Origin: JBBDWJ01 sp040902925
Lineage (GTDB): Bacteria > Acidobacteriota > Terriglobia > Bryobacterales > UBA6623
NCBI GenBank assembly: GCA_040902925.1
Contig: JBBDWJ010000220.1
Coordinates: 1-20,284, forward strand
Length of the DNA: 20,284 nucleotides
Direction: 5' to 3'
The notes beneath the pieces were generated by a model, which was not told the origin of the DNA, searched no databases, and was given only the letters and a program-made list of their open reading frames with translations. Within the stretch, counting starts at the first letter, position 1, and every line of letters begins with the position of its first letter. The position numbers and the translations under genes were made by a program. This document shows positions 1-7,127 of the stretch, in pieces.

Positions 1-170
1 GCCCCCGAGTAGCGCCGACGGCGAGCCTCTCCCAGGCCCGTGCGAGGCTGAGAACGCCGGCGTGCCTGTACCTGTACTTATCAGGCCCGGCAATAGTCTT
101 AATATTTCATAAATCCTATGACGTAATATGAGATATCACTTTGTTTTCAACACATAATGATTATTTGAAT
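1..170. other. Left-edge non-coding stretch, AT-rich from about 90
   Basis: No convincing gene is visible here. Bases 2-112 are open in one plus-strand frame up to a TAA, so they could be the tail of a gene starting outside the window, but the composition is not persuasive. The GC-rich first 60 bases contain a short inverted pair (AGCCTC / GAGGCT) and could equally be an extragenic repeat. From about 90 the sequence turns strongly AT-rich, in contrast with the rest of the window, which suits an upstream promoter region. Confidence 0.4.
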
Positions 171-199
171 TTGAAATCTATTGATTCCTAGTGTATACT
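171..199 (+). promoter_or_regulatory. Sigma70-type promoter, TTGAAA-17-TATACT
   Basis: A -35 hexamer TTGAAA (171-176) and a -10 hexamer TATACT (194-199) are separated by exactly 17 bases and lie at the downstream edge of an AT-rich island. This is one of the two best promoters in the window. Transcription would begin near 205-207. That is about 350 bases before the kinase start, so the transcript has either a long leader or an independent small RNA at its head. Confidence 0.7.
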
Positions 200-205
200 G
201 AGGCG

Positions 206-339
206 CATTCCTGGGGCTGGGGCCTGCGCGAAAAGGCTCATCTAACGGTCTCGAATGGTAACCCGAGAGGGTGGCCTTTACGACGATGAATCTAGTGGAT
301 CGTGTACGGGCGGCATTTGTCTGTGCCGCGCCTTTTTTT
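206..339 (+). ncRNA. Candidate small structured RNA or attenuated leader
   Basis: The segment runs from the predicted start of transcription to an intrinsic terminator, about 130 nt. Several pairings are visible: 232-237 (AAAGGC) with 274-279 (GCCTTT), enclosing 249-253 (TCTCG) with 264-268 (CGAGA); then 283-287 (ACGAT) with 299-303 (ATCGT); then the terminator hairpin. No matching open reading frame explains it, and I do not recognise it as 6S, SRP, tmRNA or a known riboswitch. It could be a free small RNA, or a leader that controls read-through into the kinase gene at 558. The promoter and terminator are seen directly; the RNA itself is inferred. Confidence 0.5.
308..339 (+). terminator. 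Intrinsic terminator with T7 tract
   Basis: GGGCGGCA (308-315) pairs with TGCCGC plus CC (324-332, one bulged G at 330) around an 8-base loop, followed directly by seven T residues (333-339). It lies between the promoter at 171-199 and the kinase gene, so it would end a short transcript or act as an attenuator. Confidence 0.7.
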
Positions 340-557
340 GACGGCCGCCTGCTAGCGACGGCTTCGCGGATGGGGAAACCAATAAAATTTCGGGCTGGCG
401 TCCCAAGTTAGAAGTTCTCGGTACGCCAGAGATGGACCATCTGCGCGCATGAGGAATCATCACGGGGGAGTTAGCGTAGGCGTTTCGAATTCGGCAGGAC
501 ACTAGACAAGCGCGAAGGGACGACCGTCCCTTAACCCCAAGTCGAGGAGGATCGTAC
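340..557 (+). promoter_or_regulatory. Structured segment before the kinase gene, with its RBS
   Basis: No gene is seen here. Bases 366-373 can pair with 437-444 (eight pairs, one G-U). Inside this, CTGGCGT (395-401) pairs perfectly with ACGCCAG (423-429). A third hairpin, AAGGGAC (515-521) with GTCCCTT (526-532), lies just upstream of a strong Shine-Dalgarno GAGGAGG (544-550), seven bases before the GTG at 558. The layout is compatible with a regulatory leader, but I cannot match it to a known riboswitch class. Confidence 0.4.
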
Positions 558-2501
558 GTGCTGGGAACCCGTTCCTTACAACAAGAGCGCCCCCGCGTTC
601 CGGAGAACAAGGCGGCGCAGCCGTTACAGCGCGAACCGCAACGGCGCGAGCCTCAGCAGCTAGGTGGCGCGGAAATCCCGCCCGGAACGGAGCAGCCCGA
701 CCGCCGCTCGGGGGTCATCGTGGATAGGCAGCTCCGGGTTATTGAGTTCCTCGGCAACACCGGTCCTTACTTGCAACTCCCCGTCGGCGCGGCGCGGCTC
801 AACTTGCGGCTGATGCTGCGCCCCGGTTTGCAGCACCCCGTGCTGGAAGCCATGCGCCAGGTCCGCGAAAGCGGCGGGTCGACCCGCAGGGAGCGCCTGG
901 CGTTGACGTCGGAAACAGGCGTGCGGCGAGTCAACGTGGAAGTCGACCGCCTCGACCGTCATGCTTCGGGAAAACCGGTGGTCCGGGTGCTGTTTCACGA
1001 AGCGGAGCCTCGCCGGAACGCGCCAACCCCGGCAAGGAGCGGCAAACAGCAGCCTGGCGCGCCTGCGCAGCAAGTGCCGAAAGGAATCCGTGCCGGTACG
1101 CTCAAAGACGAGCTGCTGGTGACCCGCGCAACGCTGGAGTCGATTATCGAGGAGCAGGAGATCGGCACGGCGCGGTTGAAGTCGGCGTACTACCAATTGG
1201 AGTCCGTGAACGCGGAACTGGAAGCCACCAACGAAGAGCTGGCCGCGGCCAATGCCGAGCTCGAGGCTCTCAACGAGCAATTGGCGGCGACAGTCCGTGA
1301 GCGTGACGCGGCGGAACGCCAGCGCGGGCTGCTGGAGGCCGAGGTAATTCAGGCGCAACGGCTGGAGAGCCTGCGAATGATGGCCGGAGGAGTCGCCCAC
1401 GACTTCAACAATCTGTTGACCAGCATCCTCGGCAACGCCAACGTGCTTATTGAGGAGCTGCCCCGCGACTCGGAGTCGTGGGACTCGGCCGATCAAATCG
1501 AGAAGGCGGGCCAGCATGCGGCCGGGCTGGTGAAGCAGTTGCTGGCATTCTGTGGCAAGGGTAACTTCGCCACCGAGCCGCTCGATCTTTCCGCGTTGGT
1601 GAGAGAGTCGGTGGATCTGCTGCGGGCTTCGATCTCGAAGGCCGCCGAGCTGCGCTGCGAGCTGGCCGATGATCTGCCGGCGATCGAGGCCGACGCCACT
1701 CAGGTGCGCCAGGTGCTCATCAACCTGGTTGTCAACGCCTCCGAAGCCATTGGCAATGTTGCCGGGGTCATTCGCGTGTCAACGAGGTGTTTTGACGTGC
1801 CGCCCGGCAAGAGCTATCACACTTCGTTAAGCGAGCCACTGGGGCCCGGCGCCTACGTTTGCCTGGAAGTCGCCGATACGGGCCGCGGTATGAGCGCCGA
1901 GACGAAAGCCAAGCTGTTTGACCCCTTCTTCAGCACCAAGTTTGCGGGGCGTGGATTGGGCATGGCGGCGGTGCTGGGGATTGTTCGCGGCCACCGCGGG
2001 TCGATCCACGTGCGCAGCCGTCATGCGCTCGGAACGGATATGGAGATCCTGTTGCCAGTCGCGCGGGACACATCCGCGGCCCCGAACCGGCCAGCGGCCG
2101 GCGCTCATGGCTGGCACGGCAACGGCACGGTGCTGGTGGTCGATGACGAGGAGTCCGTTCGCAATGTCGCCAGGGCGATTCTGAAGCGCGCCGGCCTGCG
2201 AGTGCTGACAGCCGCCGGCGGGCGGGAGGCGCTGCAGATACTGCGCAGCCGGGGCGACGTCAGCGTGGTCGTGCTCGACCTGATCATGCCGCAGATGAAC
2301 GGCCAGGCGGTGTTGCGCGAGCTACGCTCCTTTGCCCCGAAGCTACCCGCCATCCTCAGCAGCGGCTACACCGGGGAACACGAGACCGCCGCCAGGCTGG
2401 CCGCCGAAGGGCCGACAAGTTTCCTGCCAAAGCCCTACCGTCCTGCCGAGTTGCTGGACAAAGTGCGCCAGGTACTGGTCGAGCAGCCAGCGGCCATCTG
2501 A
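558..2501 (+). CDS. Soluble hybrid sensor histidine kinase with C-terminal receiver domain
   Basis: A 647-aa two-component sensor kinase with an attached receiver. Residues 52-150 resemble the PAS-type module of CheB/CheR fusion proteins. Residues 180-260 are a long Glu-rich coiled coil built on NEEL/NAEL-like repeats, also typical of that family. The kinase core follows: H-box AHDFNNLL with phospho-accepting His281, N-box Asn393, G1 DTGRGM (440-445) and G2 GRGLGM (464-469). The receiver (about 523-645) has acidic pair Asp529-Asp530, phospho-Asp574 and Lys625. No signal peptide or membrane segment is visible, so it should act in the cytoplasm. GTG start is supported by GAGGAGG seven bases upstream. 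No response regulator or output domain is adjacent, so the phosphate probably goes on to a distant partner. The signal sensed is unknown. Confidence 0.92.
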   Translation: MLGTRSLQQERPRVPENKAAQPLQREPQRREPQQLGGAEIPPGTEQPDRRSGVIVDRQLRVIEFLGNTGPYLQLPVGAARLNLRLMLRPGLQHPVLEAMRQVRESGGSTRRERLALTSETGVRRVNVEVDRLDRHASGKPVVRVLFHEAEPRRNAPTPARSGKQQPGAPAQQVPKGIRAGTLKDELLVTRATLESIIEEQEIGTARLKSAYYQLESVNAELEATNEELAAANAELEALNEQLAATVRERDAAERQRGLLEAEVIQAQRLESLRMMAGGVAHDFNNLLTSILGNANVLIEELPRDSESWDSADQIEKAGQHAAGLVKQLLAFCGKGNFATEPLDLSALVRESVDLLRASISKAAELRCELADDLPAIEADATQVRQVLINLVVNASEAIGNVAGVIRVSTRCFDVPPGKSYHTSLSEPLGPGAYVCLEVADTGRGMSAETKAKLFDPFFSTKFAGRGLGMAAVLGIVRGHRGSIHVRSRHALGTDMEILLPVARDTSAAPNRPAAGAHGWHGNGTVLVVDDEESVRNVARAILKRAGLRVLTAAGGREALQILRSRGDVSVVVLDLIMPQMNGQAVLRELRSFAPKLPAILSSGYTGEHETAARLAAEGPTSFLPKPYRPAELLDKVRQVLVEQPAAI

Positions 2502-2598
2502 GGTCCCGGAACCAATAAAAAGCCAGGCCCGTCTCCGCGCTCGCCTCCGCGTGGCGCTCCACCTTTGCCCTCCGGCTGTGCCCTTCCACTTTTTGCCT

Positions 2599-2726
2599 TT
2601 TGCCTTTTGCACTTTGCCTTTTGCCTTGTCTTCTTCCTTCCTTCTCCTTCTTCCTTCTCCCTCCCTGAGAGCCGTCGACTATTCCCAGCCGCAAGAAAAG
2701 GCAAAAGGCAAAGTGCAAAAGGCAAA
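2599..2726. repeat. 29-bp perfect inverted repeat made of TTTTGCC units
   Basis: Bases 2599-2627 are the exact reverse complement of 2698-2726. Each arm is built from the short unit TTTTGCC (GGCAAAA on the other side), interrupted by GCAC/GTGC. The 70-base spacer is pyrimidine-rich on its left side. The element lies between the kinase and the aminotransferase, both on the plus strand. It could fold into a large hairpin and end kinase transcription, or it could be a dispersed extragenic repeat. No reading frame in this gap looks real. Confidence 0.7.
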
Positions 2727-2785
2727 GTTAAGAAGGGGGCGAAACGCCAGCGGCGCGATCCTCGACTCTCCTAAAATGGAAACAC

Positions 2786-3973
2786 ATGGGACTCTTCGAC
2801 GACGAACCGTTTTATCGCATCGGGAAACTGCCGCCTTATGTCTTTGCCGTCATCAACGACATGCGCGCCAAGGCCCGCGCCGCGCAGCTTGACGTGATCG
2901 ACCTGGGCATGGGCAACCCCGACGGCGCGACGCCGCGCCCGGTGGTGCAAAAGCTCGCCGAGGCGGCCCGCAACGCGCGCAACCACCGCTATTCGATGTC
3001 GCGCGGCATCCCGCGCCTGCGTCAGGAAATCGTCAAGCGCTACAAGAGCAACTACGATGTGGATCTCGACCCCGAGACCGAGACGATCGTCACGATGGGC
3101 GCCAAAGACGCGCTGGCGCACCTGCTGTTCGCCGTCATTGGGCCCGACGATGCGGTCGTGATGCCCGACCCTTCCTACCCCATCCATCAGTGGGGCGTGG
3201 TGATGGCCGAAGGGCACAAGTGCAATCTGCCGATGTCGTCTCCCGACGAGTTTCTCGAGCGCGTGGAGGACCTGTTCCGGCGCTCAACGCGCAAGCCGAA
3301 GATGATTCTGGTTTCGTTTCCGCACAACCCGACGACGTTGACCGTGGACCTGCCGTTCTTCGAGCGGCTGGTGGCGCTGGCGCGGCAGCACGGCACGATG
3401 ATCGTCCACGACTTTGCCTATGCCGATTTGTGTTTTGACGGCTACCGCGCGCCGAGCATCTTGCAGGTTCCCGGAGCGAAGGAAGTCGCCGTCGAGATCT
3501 TTTCGATGTCCAAAAGCTATAACATGGCCGGCTGGCGGGTCGGTTTTTGTTCCGGCAATTCCAAAATGATCGCCGCCCTGGGGCGCATCAAAAGCTACCT
3601 CGACTACGGCGTGTTTCAGCCGATCCAGATCGCCTCGGTGATCGCCTTGCGCGAGTGCGAGGAAGACACCCGCAAGGTCGCCGAGTTCTACCAGAAGCGC
3701 CGTGACGTGCTGGTGGCCGGGCTCAATCGCGCCGGCTGGCCGGTCGAGGCGCCCAAGGGGACGATGTTCCTATGGGCGAAAATTCCGGAGCGCTACGCCT
3801 GGGCCGGCTCGCTCGAGTTCTCCAAGCTGCTTCTGGAAAAAGCGCTGGTGGCGGTTTCGCCCGGCATCGGTTTCGGCCCCGAAGGCGAAGGATACGTGCG
3901 GTTCGCGCTGGTCGAAAATGATCAGCGCATCAAGCAAGCCACGCGGGGGATCAAGAAAGTTTTGAGCGATTGA
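2786..3973 (+). CDS. alaC: AlaC-type pyridoxal-phosphate aminotransferase
   Basis: A 395-aa class I/II aminotransferase, closest in pattern to the glutamate-pyruvate aminotransferase AlaC, which makes alanine from pyruvate and glutamate in the cytoplasm. Recognisable AlaC landmarks run the full length: LPPYVF near the N-terminus, MGNPDGATP (42-50), YSMSRGIPRLR (69-79), DPSYPIH (128-134), Asn181, Asp209 in the cofactor pocket, and SMSKSYNMAGWR (240-251), whose Lys243 should form the Schiff base with PLP. The C-terminal VRFAL motif carries the substrate-carboxylate arginine. Length matches the family. The ATG at 2786 has only a weak GGA upstream; a TAAAAT eight bases before it could serve as a -10 for a leaderless transcript, which is speculative. 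LL-diaminopimelate aminotransferase is a related alternative, but the match to AlaC is better. Confidence 0.9.
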   Translation: MGLFDDEPFYRIGKLPPYVFAVINDMRAKARAAQLDVIDLGMGNPDGATPRPVVQKLAEAARNARNHRYSMSRGIPRLRQEIVKRYKSNYDVDLDPETETIVTMGAKDALAHLLFAVIGPDDAVVMPDPSYPIHQWGVVMAEGHKCNLPMSSPDEFLERVEDLFRRSTRKPKMILVSFPHNPTTLTVDLPFFERLVALARQHGTMIVHDFAYADLCFDGYRAPSILQVPGAKEVAVEIFSMSKSYNMAGWRVGFCSGNSKMIAALGRIKSYLDYGVFQPIQIASVIALRECEEDTRKVAEFYQKRRDVLVAGLNRAGWPVEAPKGTMFLWAKIPERYAWAGSLEFSKLLLEKALVAVSPGIGFGPEGEGYVRFALVENDQRIKQATRGIKKVLSD

Positions 3974-3989
3974 AGATTGTCGAGCGTGT

Positions 3990-4187
3990 TCCTGAGCCCC
4001 GCAGGGGCGGCATGGCAGTAGCCTGGGGCGCGAGCCCCGGGGTCTAAGAGATCCCTCGATGTGAAAAATAACCTTGCATCGTGGCCTGCACCAGGCCACG
4101 ATGCAAGGTTATTTGAAGGGATTGCCTCTCCTCATCCCGGGGCTTGCGCCCCGGGCTACTGCCATACCGCCCCTGCGGGGCTCAGGA
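3990..4187. repeat. Nested inverted-repeat element (REP or MITE-like)
   Basis: The outer arms, 3990-4041 and 4136-4187, are 52 bases each and reverse-complementary apart from three mismatches. They contain the motifs GAGCCCCGCAGGGGCGG and GGCAGTAGCC. Inside lies a perfect hairpin with 23-base arms (4066-4088 and 4092-4114) around the loop CAC. The element occupies most of the 308-base gap between two convergent genes, so it may also block read-through from either side. No transposase or clear target duplication is visible. The rest of the gap, 4188-4281, shows nothing recognisable. Confidence 0.8.
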
Positions 4188-4281
4188 CGATTCGCGCCGA
4201 ATTCCTTGACGCCATACCGCATTCCCGATCCTGGCTACAATCCGCCCTACGATTCGCCTCGTCAGCTAGCGGGATTGGCCG

Positions 4282-5493
4282 CTACAGCACCCCATACACT
4301 CGCGCCATCCAATAGGGCAGCAAAAAATCGATCCCCGCATTTTCGATGAAGCCGTCTCCGCCGCCGAATAACTGAAACGGGCTGCGCTGCCACAAAAAAT
4401 CGCTCAGCACGCGCTGCTCGACCGGAACGGGTTGGCAGGCGCGGTTGTCGCCACAGGCCGCGACCACGTTGCGGAGATCGACGAAAAAATCGCGGCGCGG
4501 GCGTCGCAGCCAGACGCGCAGCAGCTCGGCCGTCGCGGCGTCTCGCGCGCCGTCGGGGCCGCGCAGCACGCGATCGATCAGGTTGAAGTGCGCGTTGCCG
4601 TGGTCGTCGATCGTGCGGTGAAGCACGTCATAGGCGTCGAGGTAGCGGTTGCGATGCGTCCCTGCTTCTTCGAGACGGATCAGATTGTAGAGCGCGATGG
4701 CGTCGAGGTTGAACTTGAAGTAAGAGTCGTGGTCGTCGATCACATCGACGCCGATAGGCACAACTACGCGGATCGACCGCCAGAATCGCTCGGTGCGGTA
4801 CATCGAGTCGAAGCGCTGCGGATTCACCTGGCGGCCCACCTGGAGCATGCTCAGAAGCTGATCGGAACGCTGCAAGAACGACGTGCTGACGCCGCCGCCA
4901 GGCATCACGACGTTCCAGGCGTTGGCGAACAGGAACTCCAGCATTTGCGTGATGAGATCGCTCACTTGCCGGCGCAACGCCGCGTCGTCGATCCATTCAT
5001 GGGCGACGCTGAGCCCGAAGAACACACCGAGATACTGGTCGCGGGAGGTGTTGCCGATCCAGAGAAAATTGCGCCCCTCGACTGTGCTCGCATAGACGCC
5101 GTGGGACGCTTCTTCCTGTGCGATGGCGGCGGCGAACTCGGAGCCGGCGGGAACGCGGGCGCGCGCCAGCAAAGCGGTTCCGGTAACGCCCACCAACTCC
5201 TGGAGGCTCGCGATGGCGAGCCGCGCATTTTCCAGGGCGTCCGGCGCGCGGCTGGCGGCGAAGCGGAACGCTTCCGCGGCTAAGTAGTGGCCGGTCCAAA
5301 TCGCGGAATCCCCGGCGCGGGTATAGGCGACGATCTGGCCGCTGTCGGGAGCGAAAAAAATCGGGTCGAGGACGGTTCCAAAAGGCAGGTGGCGCGCGCG
5401 AATCTCCGCGCCGATCGTCGCCGCCGCCTGCACGAACGAATCCGCGGGACGGTCCTGCCGCCCGTCGCGCGAACGTGGGGGTCGCCGGCTCAT
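4282..5493 (-). CDS. Uncharacterised 403-aa protein
   Basis: I do not recognise the family. The protein is largely helical, with many aromatic and acidic residues. A segment around residues 62-110 (GDSAIWTGHYLAAEAFRFA, then a leucine-rich helix ending in GTALLARA) recalls the alternating helices of alpha/alpha-barrel proteins such as six-hairpin glycosidases. A second distinctive segment is NTSRDQYLGVFFGLSVAHEW (about 149-168). No signal peptide or membrane helix is seen, so a cytoplasmic place is likely unless the start is wrong. The first 20 residues are Arg/Asp-rich and may not be conserved, and no Shine-Dalgarno precedes the ATG. The reading frame itself is secure: it is long, stop-free and codon-biased like its neighbours. 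An enzymatic role on carbohydrate is only a guess from the fold-like pattern. Confidence 0.75.
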   Translation of the reverse strand: MSRRPPRSRDGRQDRPADSFVQAAATIGAEIRARHLPFGTVLDPIFFAPDSGQIVAYTRAGDSAIWTGHYLAAEAFRFAASRAPDALENARLAIASLQELVGVTGTALLARARVPAGSEFAAAIAQEEASHGVYASTVEGRNFLWIGNTSRDQYLGVFFGLSVAHEWIDDAALRRQVSDLITQMLEFLFANAWNVVMPGGGVSTSFLQRSDQLLSMLQVGRQVNPQRFDSMYRTERFWRSIRVVVPIGVDVIDDHDSYFKFNLDAIALYNLIRLEEAGTHRNRYLDAYDVLHRTIDDHGNAHFNLIDRVLRGPDGARDAATAELLRVWLRRPRRDFFVDLRNVVAACGDNRACQPVPVEQRVLSDFLWQRSPFQLFGGGDGFIENAGIDFLLPYWMARVYGVL

Positions 5494-5656
5494 ACAAGAA
5501 TTAGTTTATTGTGACGGACAACTGCGAAAGGTGGGCAGCGCGAGTGTGCGAGGGGACACAGGCTCGCCGGGAGATGCGCGAGCAAAAGCAGCCATAGAGG
5601 ATAGAACCAGAAGTCGATCCGATCCCAAGCCCAAAGCGAATCAGCAAGCGAGCGGA

Positions 5657-5688
5657 TCAACCGATCAACGGATAAACCGATAAACGGC
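5657..5688. repeat. Four imperfect 8-bp tandem units
   Basis: TCAACCGA, TCAACGGA, TAAACCGA and TAAACGGC follow one another directly and end at the stop codon of the CpaE-like gene. The alternation of CCGA and CGGA lets adjacent units form small hairpins. It sits where a terminator would be expected for the minus-strand gene, but there is no U-tract. Confidence 0.45.
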
Positions 5689-6869
5689 TAAGTATGCGCC
5701 TTGCCTAACCGGCGGTTAAACACCCCCAGCACATTGCGCACCAGCGAAGGCTGCGCGGCAAGCCGCTCGGCAGGCTTCTCGCCGGTGATTTGCGAGGCGA
5801 ATTGCACAATCCGCTGGCCTAGCGGGGAGTGGTCGTCGATGAGACCATTGCTGAGGCCGGCTTGACGAATCGAGGCGGCATCGTCGGGCAGCGTCAGGAA
5901 AACCGGCGTCTCCAGGTATTTCTCGATCTCGATGATCTGTACGTCGCTCTCGCCGTGGCGATTGACAACCACTCCGAGCCGGTCCGCGGGCACGCCCAGC
6001 GATTCCAGCTCCACCAGCCTTCTCTGCGCCATGAACAGAGAAGCCATCTCCGCCGTACAGACGACGTAAACGTGGTCGGCGCGGTTGACCACCGGCGCGG
6101 TGAGCTCACTGACCACGTCGGGTAGGTCGACGAGCACTGTGTCGTAGCGCGCGGCGGCGAAGCTCAGCAGGCGCTGACCGTCCCAGGCCGTAAAATCGCT
6201 GACGCGGCCGTCGCGCGGCGCCGGAAGAATATCGATGCCTTGCGCGCTCGAGACGATCGCGCTCCACTTCGTGTCGTCGATGGATTCCGACATCCCTAGC
6301 GCTTCGGCGATCGAGCATTCCGGGTTGAGATCGAGCAAGACCGAGAGCGGGCCGGAATGAAGGTCGCCTTCGACGAGCAGCAAAGACTTGTTGAAATGCT
6401 TTGCAAGCTTGCCCGCGACGTTCAGGGCAACCGTCGTCGCGCCGCTGCCCCCTTTGGCGGAAACGAACGCGATCGTGTTGTGGCCATCGCGCAGACGTCC
6501 GGATTCGATGGCTCGCGCCAGCGCCCGTTGCAAGGCGTCCGACGTGAAATAACCCTGCAACACCTCGGGGATGCCCGCCGCGGTTACTTGCTGAAGCTGC
6601 TCGAAGCCCAGCTTTTGGGCGTAGCCGATCAGCGAGGTTTCCGGAGACGCAGTTTGAATGTCGCGCGCCAGGCTAAGCGCCGTCCCACTGGCGTCGATCT
6701 CCAAGAACACCACTTTGGGGCTATAGGCGTTGAGGAGCCGCACCAGGTGGTGCCGGTTGGGGTATTTGTCGAGGACCTGGTAGAGCGAGATGTCGGAGTC
6801 GCCGCCGCAGGAACGCTGCACGTAGTCAACGAGAGCCGTGGTTTGTCCGAGGATAAATGCGCTGAGCAC
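5688..6869 (-). CDS. CpaE-like MinD/ParA-family ATPase
   Basis: A 393-aa protein with the CpaE layout. The N-terminal half (about 1-125) resembles a degenerate receiver domain without an obvious phospho-acceptor pocket. It is followed by a MinD/ParA-type ATPase with the deviant Walker A SAKGGSGATT (137-146, signature Lys139), a switch-I aspartate near 169 and the Walker B-like VLVDLPD. In Tad pilus systems CpaE helps localise the pilus machinery at the membrane. None of the other tad/cpa genes is nearby, so this copy may work with a distant cluster or have a different positioning role. GTG is the only possible start, because TGA lies in frame four codons upstream; a GGTGA nine bases before it may serve as ribosome binding site. 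Confidence 0.85.
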   Translation of the reverse strand: MLSAFILGQTTALVDYVQRSCGGDSDISLYQVLDKYPNRHHLVRLLNAYSPKVVFLEIDASGTALSLARDIQTASPETSLIGYAQKLGFEQLQQVTAAGIPEVLQGYFTSDALQRALARAIESGRLRDGHNTIAFVSAKGGSGATTVALNVAGKLAKHFNKSLLLVEGDLHSGPLSVLLDLNPECSIAEALGMSESIDDTKWSAIVSSAQGIDILPAPRDGRVSDFTAWDGQRLLSFAAARYDTVLVDLPDVVSELTAPVVNRADHVYVVCTAEMASLFMAQRRLVELESLGVPADRLGVVVNRHGESDVQIIEIEKYLETPVFLTLPDDAASIRQAGLSNGLIDDHSPLGQRIVQFASQITGEKPAERLAAQPSLVRNVLGVFNRRLGKAHT

Positions 6870-7127
6870 GGGCTGTCTTCACCATGGGCGTCAACTGCCC
6901 ACGGCTCCGCTGAACTGAATTATCTGTAGGAACCGTCGCAGTCGCCCCAGAGACGACCTCAACCGTAGTATGCCCCTGGTGTCCACGTAGGACAATCCGT
7001 AGAACGCCCTATGTCTTGAGTCATACTCCGAACCCTGATTGGCGGGATAGTGGTAGGCCGTTATTGTCCCGTTATTTGTGGTCGCGAAACAGCGCAGCTC
7101 TATCGAAAACGGTTGGCGCCCGGCTGT

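Noticed and set aside
340..450. Possible cyclic-di-GMP or other known riboswitch before the kinase
   Set aside because: The GGGGAAACC string recalled such aptamers, but the conserved cores of the classes I know are not present.
278..610. 110-aa minus-strand open frame across the leader
   Set aside because: It overlaps the terminator, the structured leader and the kinase start, has no recognisable motif and an Arg/Ser-rich composition typical of a chance frame.
4432..5283. 283-aa plus-strand frame opposite the unknown protein
   Set aside because: Considered as the alternative gene here, but the minus frame is longer, has a coherent helical pattern and covers the whole block; the plus frame is Val/Asp/Arg-biased like other antisense shadows.
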